Source: an uncultured Oscillospiraceae bacterium
GTDB lineage: Bacteria; Bacillota; Clostridia; Oscillospirales; Oscillospiraceae
Length of the DNA stretch: 28,356 nucleotides
Assembly (NCBI GenBank): GCA_900763995.1
Contig: CAAFMK010000055.1
Span: 1-28,356, forward strand
Direction: 5' to 3'
Shown here: in pieces, positions 21,788 through 28,356 of the stretch
Position numbering within the stretch: the stretch's first letter is position 1
How the letters are laid out: each line of letters begins with the position of its first letter
Position numbers and translations under genes: made by a program
The notes under the pieces: model-generated
The model's database searches: none
Told to the model about the DNA's origin: nothing
What the model saw: the letters and a program-made list of their open reading frames with translations, nothing else

Positions 21788-21795
21788 CGATTGCC

Positions 21796-22008
21796 TTACA
21801 CCTGTTCGTCCTCAGAATGCCCTGATAATTCTACCTCACCATCTGCCACCTGCTGAATGGCAATGCTCACAGGCTTCTCCTGAAGGGGCTCCCCCTCCAA
21901 CTCAGCCTCACGGGCGATCCGGCGAGCCTGACAGGCCACCACATTTACAAGCTCATAACGGCTGGGCACCTGTTTGAGTAAATCTTTCATTGCTGGATAG
22001 AGCATCAT
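21796..22008 (-). CDS. rpoZ: DNA-directed RNA polymerase omega subunit
   Basis: This is a 70-residue omega subunit, which binds and stabilises the beta-prime subunit of RNA polymerase. The family core is visible: SRYELVNVVACQARRIARE, followed by EKPVSIAIQQVADGEVEL. The start ATGATG at 22008 has AAGGAG about nine bases upstream. It follows gmk, its usual partner, by 36 bases. The acidic tail SEDEQV is short. Confidence 0.93.
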   Translation of the reverse strand: MMLYPAMKDLLKQVPSRYELVNVVACQARRIAREAELEGEPLQEKPVSIAIQQVADGEVELSGHSEDEQV

Positions 22009-22044
22009 ATCAACCGACTCCTTCTGGTTATTGTTTTACTTATC

Positions 22045-22656
22045 TTATGCGAATTTTGTCAAAATAGACTGGCGCTCCTTAACACGGCAGGATGCAGCTG
22101 TCAAAATGGCCTCGATCTCCTCTACTGCATCAGATACCTTGTCATTGATGACCAGATAGTCATAGTTTGGAATTTCCTTAAACTCCACCCGTGCCTTTTC
22201 CAGGCGCCCTGCAATCACATCTTCACTGTCTGTATTCCGGCGGTGGAGTCTGCGGGACAGCTCCTCGAAGGAGGGGGGGATGATGAAAATGAACAGTGCA
22301 TCCGGGCAGCGGCTCTTGACCTTTGCAGCCCCCTGTACCTCAATGTCCAACAGGACATCTATACCCATGTCCAGCTTGTCCTGGATCGCTCTTAGAGAGG
22401 TGCCGTAGTAGTTATTCACATACTCAGCATACTCCAGCAGCTCATCCCTTGCAATCATCTGTTCAAATTCTCCCCGGGAGACAAAATTATAGTTGACCTT
22501 ATCCTGTTCCCCAACCCGTGGCTGTCTGGTTGTATAGGACACAGAAAAGTAGATATTTTCCTGCTGGCTGAGCAGCTCTGCAATCACAGTGCTTTTGCCC
22601 ACACCAGAGGGGCCGGACAGTACAATCAGCTGCCCACGCTCTTTTTTCTTTAGCAT
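22045..22656 (-). CDS. gmk: Guanylate kinase
   Basis: Gmk phosphorylates GMP to GDP. The 203-residue protein has LIVLSGPSGVGKSTVIAELL (P-loop, about residues 9-28), SVSYTTRQPRVGEQD and YNFVSRGEFEQMI (GMP-binding region), YGTSLRAIQ and VLLDIEVQGAAKVK. A lid region contains RRLHRRNTDSED. The ATG at 22656 overlaps the end of remA by seven bases, and AAAGGAGG precedes it. The yicC-remA-gmk-rpoZ run is the B. subtilis order. Confidence 0.97.
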   Translation of the reverse strand: MLKKKERGQLIVLSGPSGVGKSTVIAELLSQQENIYFSVSYTTRQPRVGEQDKVNYNFVSRGEFEQMIARDELLEYAEYVNNYYGTSLRAIQDKLDMGIDVLLDIEVQGAAKVKSRCPDALFIFIIPPSFEELSRRLHRRNTDSEDVIAGRLEKARVEFKEIPNYDYLVINDKVSDAVEEIEAILTAASCRVKERQSILTKFA

Positions 22657-22907
22657 GGCTCCTCCTTTGCTCCTTCTCCATCCAGCTTGCTGGAGATTGT
22701 CTCTGGGGTGAGGGCGGACAGAACAAGGTGATCGTTATCTAAAACCAGTACCGCCTGTGTCCGCCGCCCATAAGTGGCATCGATCAGCTGTCCGCGATCA
22801 CGGGCCTCCTGTACCATTCGTTTGATGGGGGCAGAATCTGGACTTACCACCGCTGTCAGGCGGATTGCAGAGACCAGATTTCCAAATCCGATATCGATCA
22901 GCTTCAT
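22650..22907 (-). CDS. remA: Extracellular matrix regulator RemA (DUF370/YlzA)
   Basis: RemA is a small DNA-binding protein that activates biofilm-matrix and osmoprotection genes in B. subtilis. It forms ring-like oligomers. The 85-residue product is nearly colinear with RemA: MKLIDIGFGNLVSAIRL, VVSPDSAPIKRMVQEARDRG, LIDATYGRRTQAVLVLDNDH and VLSALTPETIS. The ATG at 22907 has GGGGAG five bases upstream; a longer in-frame reading from 22955 would extend into the yicC coding end and is not supported. In clostridia its targets are unknown, and the conserved link to gmk suggests a broader role. Confidence 0.95.
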   Translation of the reverse strand: MKLIDIGFGNLVSAIRLTAVVSPDSAPIKRMVQEARDRGQLIDATYGRRTQAVLVLDNDHLVLSALTPETISSKLDGEGAKEEPC

Positions 22908-22917
22908 CCTATCTCCC

Positions 22918-23796
22918 CTACTCCATATTCTGGATCTGTTCACGGATCTTCTCAATTTCCGCCTTGATGTCTACCACATGACGGGAAATATCAATGTCAC
23001 TGCACTTTGATCCAATAGTATTGGCTTCCCGGTTAAATTCCTGAATCAGGAAATCAAGCTTTCGTCCGATGGCACCACCCTTAAAGAGCATCTCTCTGAG
23101 CTGGTCAATGTGGCTGCGCAGACGCACAGTCTCCTCATCTACTGCCACCTTATCTGCAAAAATAGCGGCCTCAGTCAAAATGCGGGCGGGGTCCAGCTGT
23201 GTACTGGATAGCACCTCATTCATTCTGGCCTCCAGCTTGGAGCGGTACTCACACACAGTCTGGGGAGAGCGCTCCTCCACCAAGGACACCTTCTCTTCAA
23301 TGGTCACTGCACGGGACAGAATATCCTCCTGGAGCCGTTCTCCCTCCCGGGTACGCATCTGGTCAAAGTCAGACAGCGCCTGATCCAACACATGGCAAAT
23401 GTCCTTTGCCATCTGCTCCACATCCTCCTCAGCCTTTTCAGCCAGCAGAACCTCTGGGAAGCGGGAGAGCAGAGAGACGGAGATGTCATTGGACAGCCCA
23501 TAGTCAGTAGCCAACTGCTTTAATGCGGCATAGTATCCATCCGCCACCGCCTTATTGACAGAGACCTGTACTTTTTCTGCCCCTGCGCTGTCCAGTGTGA
23601 CAAACACATCCACCTTCCCCCGAGAAATTGTATTTTGTACCCGGCTCTTCACGGCGTCCTCCGCAAAGAGATACAGCCGTGGAATACGGACATTACAGTC
23701 CAGATAACGGTTATTTACAGAGCGCAGCTCCACAGTGATGGTACAGCCATTGACGGTCTCCTCTGCCCGACCATAGCCCGTCATACTTTTGACCAA
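22918..23796 (-). CDS. yloC: YicC/YloC family endoribonuclease
   Basis: YicC-family proteins are endoribonucleases acting on RNA in E. coli and B. subtilis. The 292-residue protein begins (M)VKSMTGYGRAEE, the family signature. It continues with VELRSVNNRYLDCNVRIPR and ISRGKVDVFV. Near the C-terminus it has KLDFLIQEFNREANTIGSKCSD, the DUF1732 block with the acidic residues thought to bind metal. The start is probably the TTG at 23796, with AAGGAG ten bases upstream; a GTG at 23805 is the alternative. It lies 20 bases after the membrane-protein gene and just before remA. Confidence 0.94.
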   Translation of the reverse strand: MVKSMTGYGRAEETVNGCTITVELRSVNNRYLDCNVRIPRLYLFAEDAVKSRVQNTISRGKVDVFVTLDSAGAEKVQVSVNKAVADGYYAALKQLATDYGLSNDISVSLLSRFPEVLLAEKAEEDVEQMAKDICHVLDQALSDFDQMRTREGERLQEDILSRAVTIEEKVSLVEERSPQTVCEYRSKLEARMNEVLSSTQLDPARILTEAAIFADKVAVDEETVRLRSHIDQLREMLFKGGAIGRKLDFLIQEFNREANTIGSKCSDIDISRHVVDIKAEIEKIREQIQNME

Positions 23797-23815
23797 ATTG
23801 CTCACTCTCCTTTTC

Positions 23816-24355
23816 TCATTTCCGTCCACCTCTATGCCCAAAGCCCAGGCTTACCTGAAGCATGGCAATCAATCGAGACAGACCTATATCATACATTACA
23901 AAAACTACATTCCCCAGCCCATACAACAGCAAGCTGTTTTCCTCCAGCCACTGGGGTGGATTGGGCAGAAACAGTCCACGGAACATAAACCAGCTTATGG
24001 TCAGCACAGCATTGAAACAGACCAGCTTAAGCGCCCATTCCAAAGGCAAGTGGCGCAGACTTTCTATCGCTCCCTTTAAAACGGGGTACAGACCAAAAAA
24101 GATTAGAAACAACAGCGCTGTCCCCTTGTCCGGCAAGATCACCAAACCGAGCAGCCCAGCTGTACTCCAGCATAGGTACCCGACCTTTCGTCCTGCTGTC
24201 AATGTGGCGACCATTGGAAAAAGTCCGCCTACCGCAGTTAAGCCAAGCCGCCCTGATGGGGCCACACCTGCCAGCCAAAGCATTACCAGTGCACCTGATG
24301 CTAAAATGCCACCCAATGCAAGCTTGCCGCTCTGGCCTCCATGTCGGCCGACCAT
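23816..24355 (-). CDS. Polytopic membrane protein of unknown function
   Basis: I do not recognise this 179-residue protein. It has about six hydrophobic segments (roughly residues 14-33, 37-53, 58-75, 79-96, 107-128 and 141-162) and short basic loops, ending in a positively charged tail (GHRGGRK). The size, Gly-rich first helices and regular spacing recall a small transporter component, but no binding motif is visible. The ATG at 24355 directly abuts the stop of the J-domain gene, and GGAGG is ten bases upstream, so it is in the same operon and probably coupled. It may act with the J-domain and DUF5685 proteins encoded just before it. Confidence 0.75.
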   Translation of the reverse strand: MVGRHGGQSGKLALGGILASGALVMLWLAGVAPSGRLGLTAVGGLFPMVATLTAGRKVGYLCWSTAGLLGLVILPDKGTALLFLIFFGLYPVLKGAIESLRHLPLEWALKLVCFNAVLTISWFMFRGLFLPNPPQWLEENSLLLYGLGNVVFVMYDIGLSRLIAMLQVSLGFGHRGGRK

Positions 24356-24958
24356 TTAGCAGTGACCTCCGTTGCACAGACAACTTAAGCACAGCATAGT
24401 GGTACAACAGTCCATGCCATCCGTACCATTAGAATATCCAGCCGGGCGGTAACCCCCTGCACTGCCACGCTGCATCATAGCCAGCGCCTGACGATACTCC
24501 ATATTATTGGGGTCCATACGCACGGCCCAGGAGTAATTTTGCAGGGCCTCGTCCATCCATCCCTTACGGAAAGCAATACTACCACTTAAAAAGTACCACT
24601 CACCATCCTTCTGACCCATCTCATATAACAATCTCTCTGCGCCACCCAGATCCCCTGCATTGATCATGCTGCGGATTCTGGCATAGGTGGGGTTAGAGGA
24701 GGGCGCAGTGTACTGCTGTTGTTGATAGGAGCCGCCATACCCACTGGGATTCCCCTGATAGCCGCCCCCTGCACGCTGTTTGGTGATGGTATCATAGGCC
24801 TCATTGATTTCCTTCATTTTCTCCTCAGCCAAATCAGCGAGGGGATTGTTTTGATAGTTATCCGGATGGTACTTGCGGGCCAGCTCACGATATGCTTTTT
24901 TTACTTCATCGTCGCTAGCATTTTGACTAACTCCAAGAACACTGTATGGATCTCTCAT
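24356..24958 (-). CDS. J-domain (DnaJ-like) protein with TPR-like region and Cys-rich tail
   Basis: This 200-residue co-chaperone-like protein has an N-terminal J domain (about 3-65: DPYSVLGVSQNASDDEVKKA with the HPD motif at residues 31-33). It continues with a Gly/Gln/Tyr-rich linker and one or two TPR-like helices (DGEWYFLSGSIAFRKG, MDEALQNYSWAVRMDPNN). The tail is Cys-rich, CCTTMLCLSCLCNGGHC, with six Cys in 17 residues. It lacks the DnaJ zinc-finger repeats and the C-terminal substrate domains, so it is not DnaJ itself. It probably directs DnaK to a specific client. The ATG at 24958 overlaps the DUF5685 stop (ATGA), with GGAG nine bases upstream. The tail could bind metal or an Fe-S cluster, or attach to membranes. 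Confidence 0.88.
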   Translation of the reverse strand: MRDPYSVLGVSQNASDDEVKKAYRELARKYHPDNYQNNPLADLAEEKMKEINEAYDTITKQRAGGGYQGNPSGYGGSYQQQQYTAPSSNPTYARIRSMINAGDLGGAERLLYEMGQKDGEWYFLSGSIAFRKGWMDEALQNYSWAVRMDPNNMEYRQALAMMQRGSAGGYRPAGYSNGTDGMDCCTTMLCLSCLCNGGHC

Positions 24959-25821
24959 GTATCGTTTCTCCACATCTTTTGTTTTTTGATCCGAGTCCAG
25001 CTGCCATCAAAAATTGACTTTTGTACCAGTGGCAGGCCCAGATAGACAATATTTTCCAAAATAGCTTTTCGGCATCCAAAATCACCCAGCTGAAGTGCTG
25101 CCCTAATCTGTTCCAGTGAGTGATCCATGGTGAGGGACAATCCATCATCATCTCCAGCGGTGCCATACCTTGCGGCCACTGGGTTGTATCGACCCATACG
25201 CAGATCCTCCTCCAGATCGTCTCTGGCATCAGCCAGGTAGATCCATCGGCCCAGATGGTAGAGCAGTTGACGCAGCACTCTGCTGTTTTCTCCCTGTGTT
25301 GGGGCAGCAGACTGGAGGAGTCTTGCAAATGTATCTGCTGTACAGTCAATGGACGGACAGTTACTCTCCTCCAGTTTTGCCAGCTCCTCCAAACAGGTGC
25401 GTACACAGTGATCAAACGCAGGACGGAAGGCAACTGCCTTTTGATAGGCCCCTCTGAGCAAAACTGTAAGGCCCCGAGCTGGCATCCCCCGCCAGAAACC
25501 ATCATCCTGTGCTGCATCCTTCAGCTTCCACCAAGTCAGGATCATGCTCTCATCTGCTGCCTGTTCCAGCGCCGCACTATTTTGACACATAGGTTTTTTG
25601 ACCAGCAGATTGGCGTGACACCGTCCCCGGCAGGTGCTTGCCCTCTCCTCAGGTTCCCACAAAACCAGAGTCAAAAAGGTGAAATCAAAGTTTAAAAACA
25701 TGGGGGCAAGCATACCGTACCGCTGGCGCAGACAGCGGCACAGACCACAGTAGGTGGCTCTATAGAGGTCAAAATCCTTACATTTTAATTCTGGCCGAAC
25801 AGGGCGCACATAACCAAACAC
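24955..25821 (-). CDS. DUF5685 family protein, function unknown
   Basis: This 288-residue protein starts MFGYVRPVRPELKCKDFDLY, the typical DUF5685 start. Cysteines are clustered at 14, 25, 28 and 30 (YCGLCRC) and at 64, 68 and 79 (CRGRCH...MC), a likely metal-binding set. Around residues 190-215 it reads LGRWIYLADARDDLEEDL followed by RMGRYNPV. This looks like the second aspartate-rich motif of squalene/phytoene synthases (LG..LQxxNxxRDxxED...GR.YxP). The resemblance is by eye and might reflect a helical isoprenoid-synthase-like fold. GAGG lies six bases before the ATG at 25821. It sits between the RseC-like gene (10-base gap) and the J-domain gene (4-base overlap). Confidence 0.8.
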   Translation of the reverse strand: MFGYVRPVRPELKCKDFDLYRATYCGLCRCLRQRYGMLAPMFLNFDFTFLTLVLWEPEERASTCRGRCHANLLVKKPMCQNSAALEQAADESMILTWWKLKDAAQDDGFWRGMPARGLTVLLRGAYQKAVAFRPAFDHCVRTCLEELAKLEESNCPSIDCTADTFARLLQSAAPTQGENSRVLRQLLYHLGRWIYLADARDDLEEDLRMGRYNPVAARYGTAGDDDGLSLTMDHSLEQIRAALQLGDFGCRKAILENIVYLGLPLVQKSIFDGSWTRIKKQKMWRNDT

Positions 25822-25831
25822 ATCGGTTTCC

Positions 25832-26254
25832 TCAGCGCAGATATTTTAAAATGGCGAACTCTGGTGCCTGATTTTTTGTGATGGAGCGATTCATCAGATA
25901 GGCAGGGATAAAGCCAGCCACCAGTCCCAGAACGCCTGTCCCAAGGGCGGCAAACTCACCCAGCTTCAGCAATGTCTGTCCCAAGCCATAGCCTACACCC
26001 AGGCCTACACAGGGCAGTAAAAAGACCACAAATGACATGCTAAGATTATGTCCTCCAGTGGGCGCTACCTCCACTGCATCCCCAGGCTCTGCTCCAATGG
26101 GATTGGTGGCCAGCGCCAGGATCTCCTCAGGCGGCTTTTGTGTGCATCCAGAACAGGCCCCATCACAGTGCAGGCCACACTCCATCTGGCGCAGAAGGGA
26201 TACCTCTGCCACTCCCTCCCCAACAATTTTCTTTACAATCGCATTTTGTACCAT
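25832..26254 (-). CDS. RseC/MucC-family (SoxR-reducing system) membrane protein
   Basis: This 140-residue protein has a cytosolic N-terminal half with four Cys (residues 26, 30, 34 and 37: CGLHCDGACSGC). A beta-rich part (GDAVEVAP) is followed by two membrane helices, about residues 72-91 and 95-115. This is the layout of RseC, which in E. coli works with Rnf electron-transfer proteins to reset SoxR. In clostridia the function is unclear, and no rnf genes occur in the window. The start ATG at 26254 has CGGAGG eight bases upstream and gives MVQNAIVKKI; an earlier in-frame start at 26287 is unsupported. It follows cdaR by about 40 bases. Confidence 0.82.
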   Translation of the reverse strand: MVQNAIVKKIVGEGVAEVSLLRQMECGLHCDGACSGCTQKPPEEILALATNPIGAEPGDAVEVAPTGGHNLSMSFVVFLLPCVGLGVGYGLGQTLLKLGEFAALGTGVLGLVAGFIPAYLMNRSITKNQAPEFAILKYLR

Positions 26255-26294
26255 GGTTTTTTCCTCCGAATTGTCTGGCAGCAACATCGCTTCA

Positions 26295-27524
26295 TCAACT
26301 GATGTTTACCACAATTGTATAATCACCAATCACTCCAACTGACTGGTTCGCATCCAAATAGACATGAACCGGTACAGAGATCTGCCCTGTGGTGGTGATA
26401 CCAGATAGATCCGCTACCACACGCAGCTGTCTGGCATCAATGGCTGCCAGATCCTCTGCCCGCCCCCGCACAGTGACCTGCATCTCCTGGGTCACTGCCA
26501 CGGCACTATAGCCGTTTGTCGGTTGGGTCAGCGTTATATTATTGACATGGAACACCTCTGTGTCCAATCCCTCCACCGTAACGGTGACTGTTGCAGTGCT
26601 CACCCCACTGACATTTTCCAATCTGGGGTCCAGTGAGATGGGGAAGGTAAAGGTTCCACTGCCAACAACCTTTGACAGATCGATATTGCCAACAGAGAGC
26701 TCCGTCAGATTTTTGACATCCTTCTCCTCACCTGAGATGGTGATCGACTCAGGTTCAATTTTGTAGCTAATATCCCCACTGGTGGCACCACCACCGGCCT
26801 GGAAGCCCACCGTCAACTTTACCGTCTGATCTACCACTATGGGAACCACCACATAAGCTGTATCCGTGCTCATTGTGACCTCCAGATCAGTCAGCTGATT
26901 CCCCTGACTGTCCAGCAGCACCAAGGGCAGATCCCCGGCAAACCGCTCACTCATATTCTCGTGCTTGAGCACTGCCTCCACCTTGGCAATTTTATTCACC
27001 TCTTCCACCGCTCCGCTCACCACCACTGTGGTGGGCTCGATGACTGGGATTCCCATTTGATAGCCCTTGGCGATCTGCCCATCCAGTCGGAACCCAACAT
27101 CAAATGTGTTGGTGTACAGCTTATCCACAGTAACTGTGATGGTGCCTGGATCTCGATCCTGTAAGATCACATCATCTGTATTAAAATTTGTAGGCCATGA
27201 AGTCTGATAGGTGAGGCGGTTTTCCCCCTTGACACAGCGGGACACATCCACCAAAACGCACATATTTTCCTGATAGCGGATCAGGTTGCTGATTACACTG
27301 GAGGGGGCCTCCACCAATAGATCCACCTCATCCTCGGACAGGTCTGACACGGTCAGCCCCTGTCCAGTGAGTACATTGGTGCCTGTCAGCTCCACACGCA
27401 CATTATAAATTTTTGCAGTTTCTGTGGGGTCTACCTCCAGCCGGACATACATCCAGAAAATCACTGCAAGCAGAATGGACAACAGCACATAGGCCCACTT
27501 ATATTCACGCAGGCGATCCATCAT
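26295..27524 (-). CDS. cdaR: YbbR-domain protein CdaR, regulator of diadenylate cyclase
   Basis: CdaR binds and modulates the membrane diadenylate cyclase CdaA. The 409-residue protein has one N-terminal membrane anchor (about residues 9-27, KWAYVLLSILLAVIFWMYVRL) with the rest outside the membrane. The exported part consists of repeated YbbR beta-domains, I estimate four. The repeats share VVVSGAVEEVNKIAKVEA-type, ITISGEEKDVKNLTEL-type and VTVRGRAEDLAAIDA-type blocks. The ATGATG start overlaps the cdaA stop. In B. subtilis the order is cdaA-cdaR-glmM; here glmM does not follow and an RseC-like gene does. Confidence 0.94.
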   Translation of the reverse strand: MMDRLREYKWAYVLLSILLAVIFWMYVRLEVDPTETAKIYNVRVELTGTNVLTGQGLTVSDLSEDEVDLLVEAPSSVISNLIRYQENMCVLVDVSRCVKGENRLTYQTSWPTNFNTDDVILQDRDPGTITVTVDKLYTNTFDVGFRLDGQIAKGYQMGIPVIEPTTVVVSGAVEEVNKIAKVEAVLKHENMSERFAGDLPLVLLDSQGNQLTDLEVTMSTDTAYVVVPIVVDQTVKLTVGFQAGGGATSGDISYKIEPESITISGEEKDVKNLTELSVGNIDLSKVVGSGTFTFPISLDPRLENVSGVSTATVTVTVEGLDTEVFHVNNITLTQPTNGYSAVAVTQEMQVTVRGRAEDLAAIDARQLRVVADLSGITTTGQISVPVHVYLDANQSVGVIGDYTIVVNIS

Positions 27525-28356
27525 TTTTGGTCACCTTCTTTCTTCCCTCCCCCAAGTCTTTGGCTCAACCAGGAGAATTGACTGCCCTTTTTCTCCTTCT
27601 CATTGTCGTTGAGCAGCTCATTACGCAGCAGTCGCTCCAGTGTCTCTGGTGCCAGATGTCTTTTGAGCATTCCATCCACCGCTGCTGAGATAGATCCTGT
27701 CTCCTCTGAGACAATGACCACCACAGCATCAGAGTGTTCGCTGATTCCAATGCCTGCGCGATGGCGCATACCAAGGTCACGGCTCAGGTTCACATTGCTT
27801 GACAGTGGGAGCATACATCCAGCTCCTACAATACGGCCATCACGCACAATGACCGCACCATCGTGGAGCGGTGCTTTATTCCAGAAGATATTCTTCAGCA
27901 GCTCACTGGAAATAGCACAGTCCAGGGCTGTCCCAGTTTTGATCACATCATCCAGAAGATTCTGCCGCTCAAAAACCATCAGTGCCCCCTCTTTATCTCG
28001 AGAAAGATCTGTATAGGCCTCTGTGGTCTGCTGAATGGCAATTTCCAGATCCACGCTTTGTTCCTTGCTGGATGCAAAAACCAGGCCAAGGCTACTGCTC
28101 CCCATCCGCTCCAGGAACCTGCGGATCTCTGGCTGAAACAGGATGACCAGCACCAGAATACCCCACTCCACCACCCGGTTGAGCAGCCAGCTGGTGGCTG
28201 TAAGAGGGATGGCCGAGGACAGTACCATAGCCAGCATCAAAATCAGAATCCCCCGCAAAACGCGCCCAGAGCTTGTCTTACGCAGCATCCAAAGCAACTT
28301 ATAAATCACCGCAGACAAAATCGCAATATCCAGTACATCTGCCAACTGTATCCGAA
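27521..28356 (-). CDS. cdaA: Diadenylate cyclase CdaA (DacA), N-terminus beyond right edge
   Basis: CdaA makes c-di-AMP from two ATP. N-terminal membrane helices are visible (DIAILSAVIYKLLWML, GILILMLAMVLSSAIP, VVEWGILVLVILFQPEIRRFLE), followed by the DAC domain. The catalytic motifs are DGA (in APLHDGAVIV) and RHR (in GMRHRAGIG), and a Lys-rich tail ends the protein. The reading frame is open through the edge and encodes RIQLADVLDIAI there, so the real start lies to the right. An internal TTG at 28345 is not the start. The CdaA family usually has about 270-285 residues, so only a few to about 15 residues are missing. c-di-AMP governs potassium, turgor and wall homeostasis. Confidence 0.96.
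   Translation of the reverse strand, partial: RIQLADVLDIAILSAVIYKLLWMLRKTSSGRVLRGILILMLAMVLSSAIPLTATSWLLNRVVEWGILVLVILFQPEIRRFLERMGSSSLGLVFASSKEQSVDLEIAIQQTTEAYTDLSRDKEGALMVFERQNLLDDVIKTGTALDCAISSELLKNIFWNKAPLHDGAVIVRDGRIVGAGCMLPLSSNVNLSRDLGMRHRAGIGISEHSDAVVVIVSEETGSISAAVDGMLKRHLAPETLERLLRNELLNDNEKEKKGSQFSWLSQRLGGGKKEGDQK

Noticed and set aside
22908..22955. N-terminal extension of remA from 22955
   Set aside because: It would overlap the end of yicC and lacks family similarity. The ATG at 22907 has a good ribosome binding site and matches the RemA N-terminus.
28343..28345. TTG at 28345 as the start of cdaA
   Set aside because: The same frame stays open to the window edge and encodes residues expected before the first helix of CdaA. 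The gene is therefore treated as running off the right edge.

Overview
The window (GC slightly above half) reads as a chromosomal segment of a strictly anaerobic, spore-forming member of the Clostridia, most likely an Oscillospiraceae-type gut organism (Flavonifractor/Intestinimonas/Oscillibacter neighbourhood). The reasons are the oxygen-independent cobalamin genes (cbiD, cbiG), the sporulation genes (spoIVA, spoVM and a SipL-type DUF3794/LysM protein), the Firmicutes gene order yicC-remA-gmk-rpoZ-priA-def-fmt-rsmB-rlmN-prpC-prkC-rsgA, and clostridial families such as DUF4317 and DUF5685. No phage, IS element, CRISPR array, tRNA or rRNA gene was seen. Placement below class level is inference.

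Region 1 (1-5750, minus strand) is a cobalamin operon. A consensus-like promoter, a cobalamin riboswitch and an intrinsic terminator lead into cbiD-cbiL-cbiF-cbiG-cbiH(cobJ)-cbiJ(cobK)-cbiE. The genes overlap by a few bases or nearly touch, and cbiE runs off the left edge. They encode the corrin-ring methylations, ring contraction, deacylation and reduction of the anaerobic B12 route.

Region 2 (5790-7980, plus strand) is a divergent two-gene island. It holds a DUF4317 protein of unknown function and a single-chain fusion of a UPF0251/DUF134 helix-turn-helix regulator with a NifX/NifB-like metal-cofactor-binding domain and a His-rich tail. The fusion gene has a 22-bp near-perfect palindrome over its promoter and a strong internal ribosome binding site at the domain junction.

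Region 3 (8002-11404, minus strand) is a spore-coat basement cluster. In transcription order it contains a tiny spoVM gene (23 codons, easily missed), a SipL-like gene and spoIVA. Each has a candidate sigma-E-like promoter. The three products are expected to act together: SpoVM marks the forespore membrane, SpoIVA polymerises on it, and SipL (shown in Clostridioides difficile) binds SpoIVA.

Region 4 (11540-28356, minus strand) looks like one very long housekeeping operon. It starts beyond the right edge with cdaA and cdaR (c-di-AMP synthesis). It continues through an RseC-like protein, a DUF5685 protein, a J-domain/TPR protein and a polytopic membrane protein, then yicC, remA, gmk, rpoZ, priA, def, fmt, rsmB, rlmN, prpC, prkC and rsgA, and ends at a strong hairpin. 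From yicC onward this matches the B. subtilis ylo cluster, with coaBC absent between rpoZ and priA. The most interesting places are the spoVM-sipL-spoIVA linkage, the fusion gene with its internal start and palindrome, and the poorly characterised RseC-like/DUF5685/J-domain/membrane block attached to the c-di-AMP genes.
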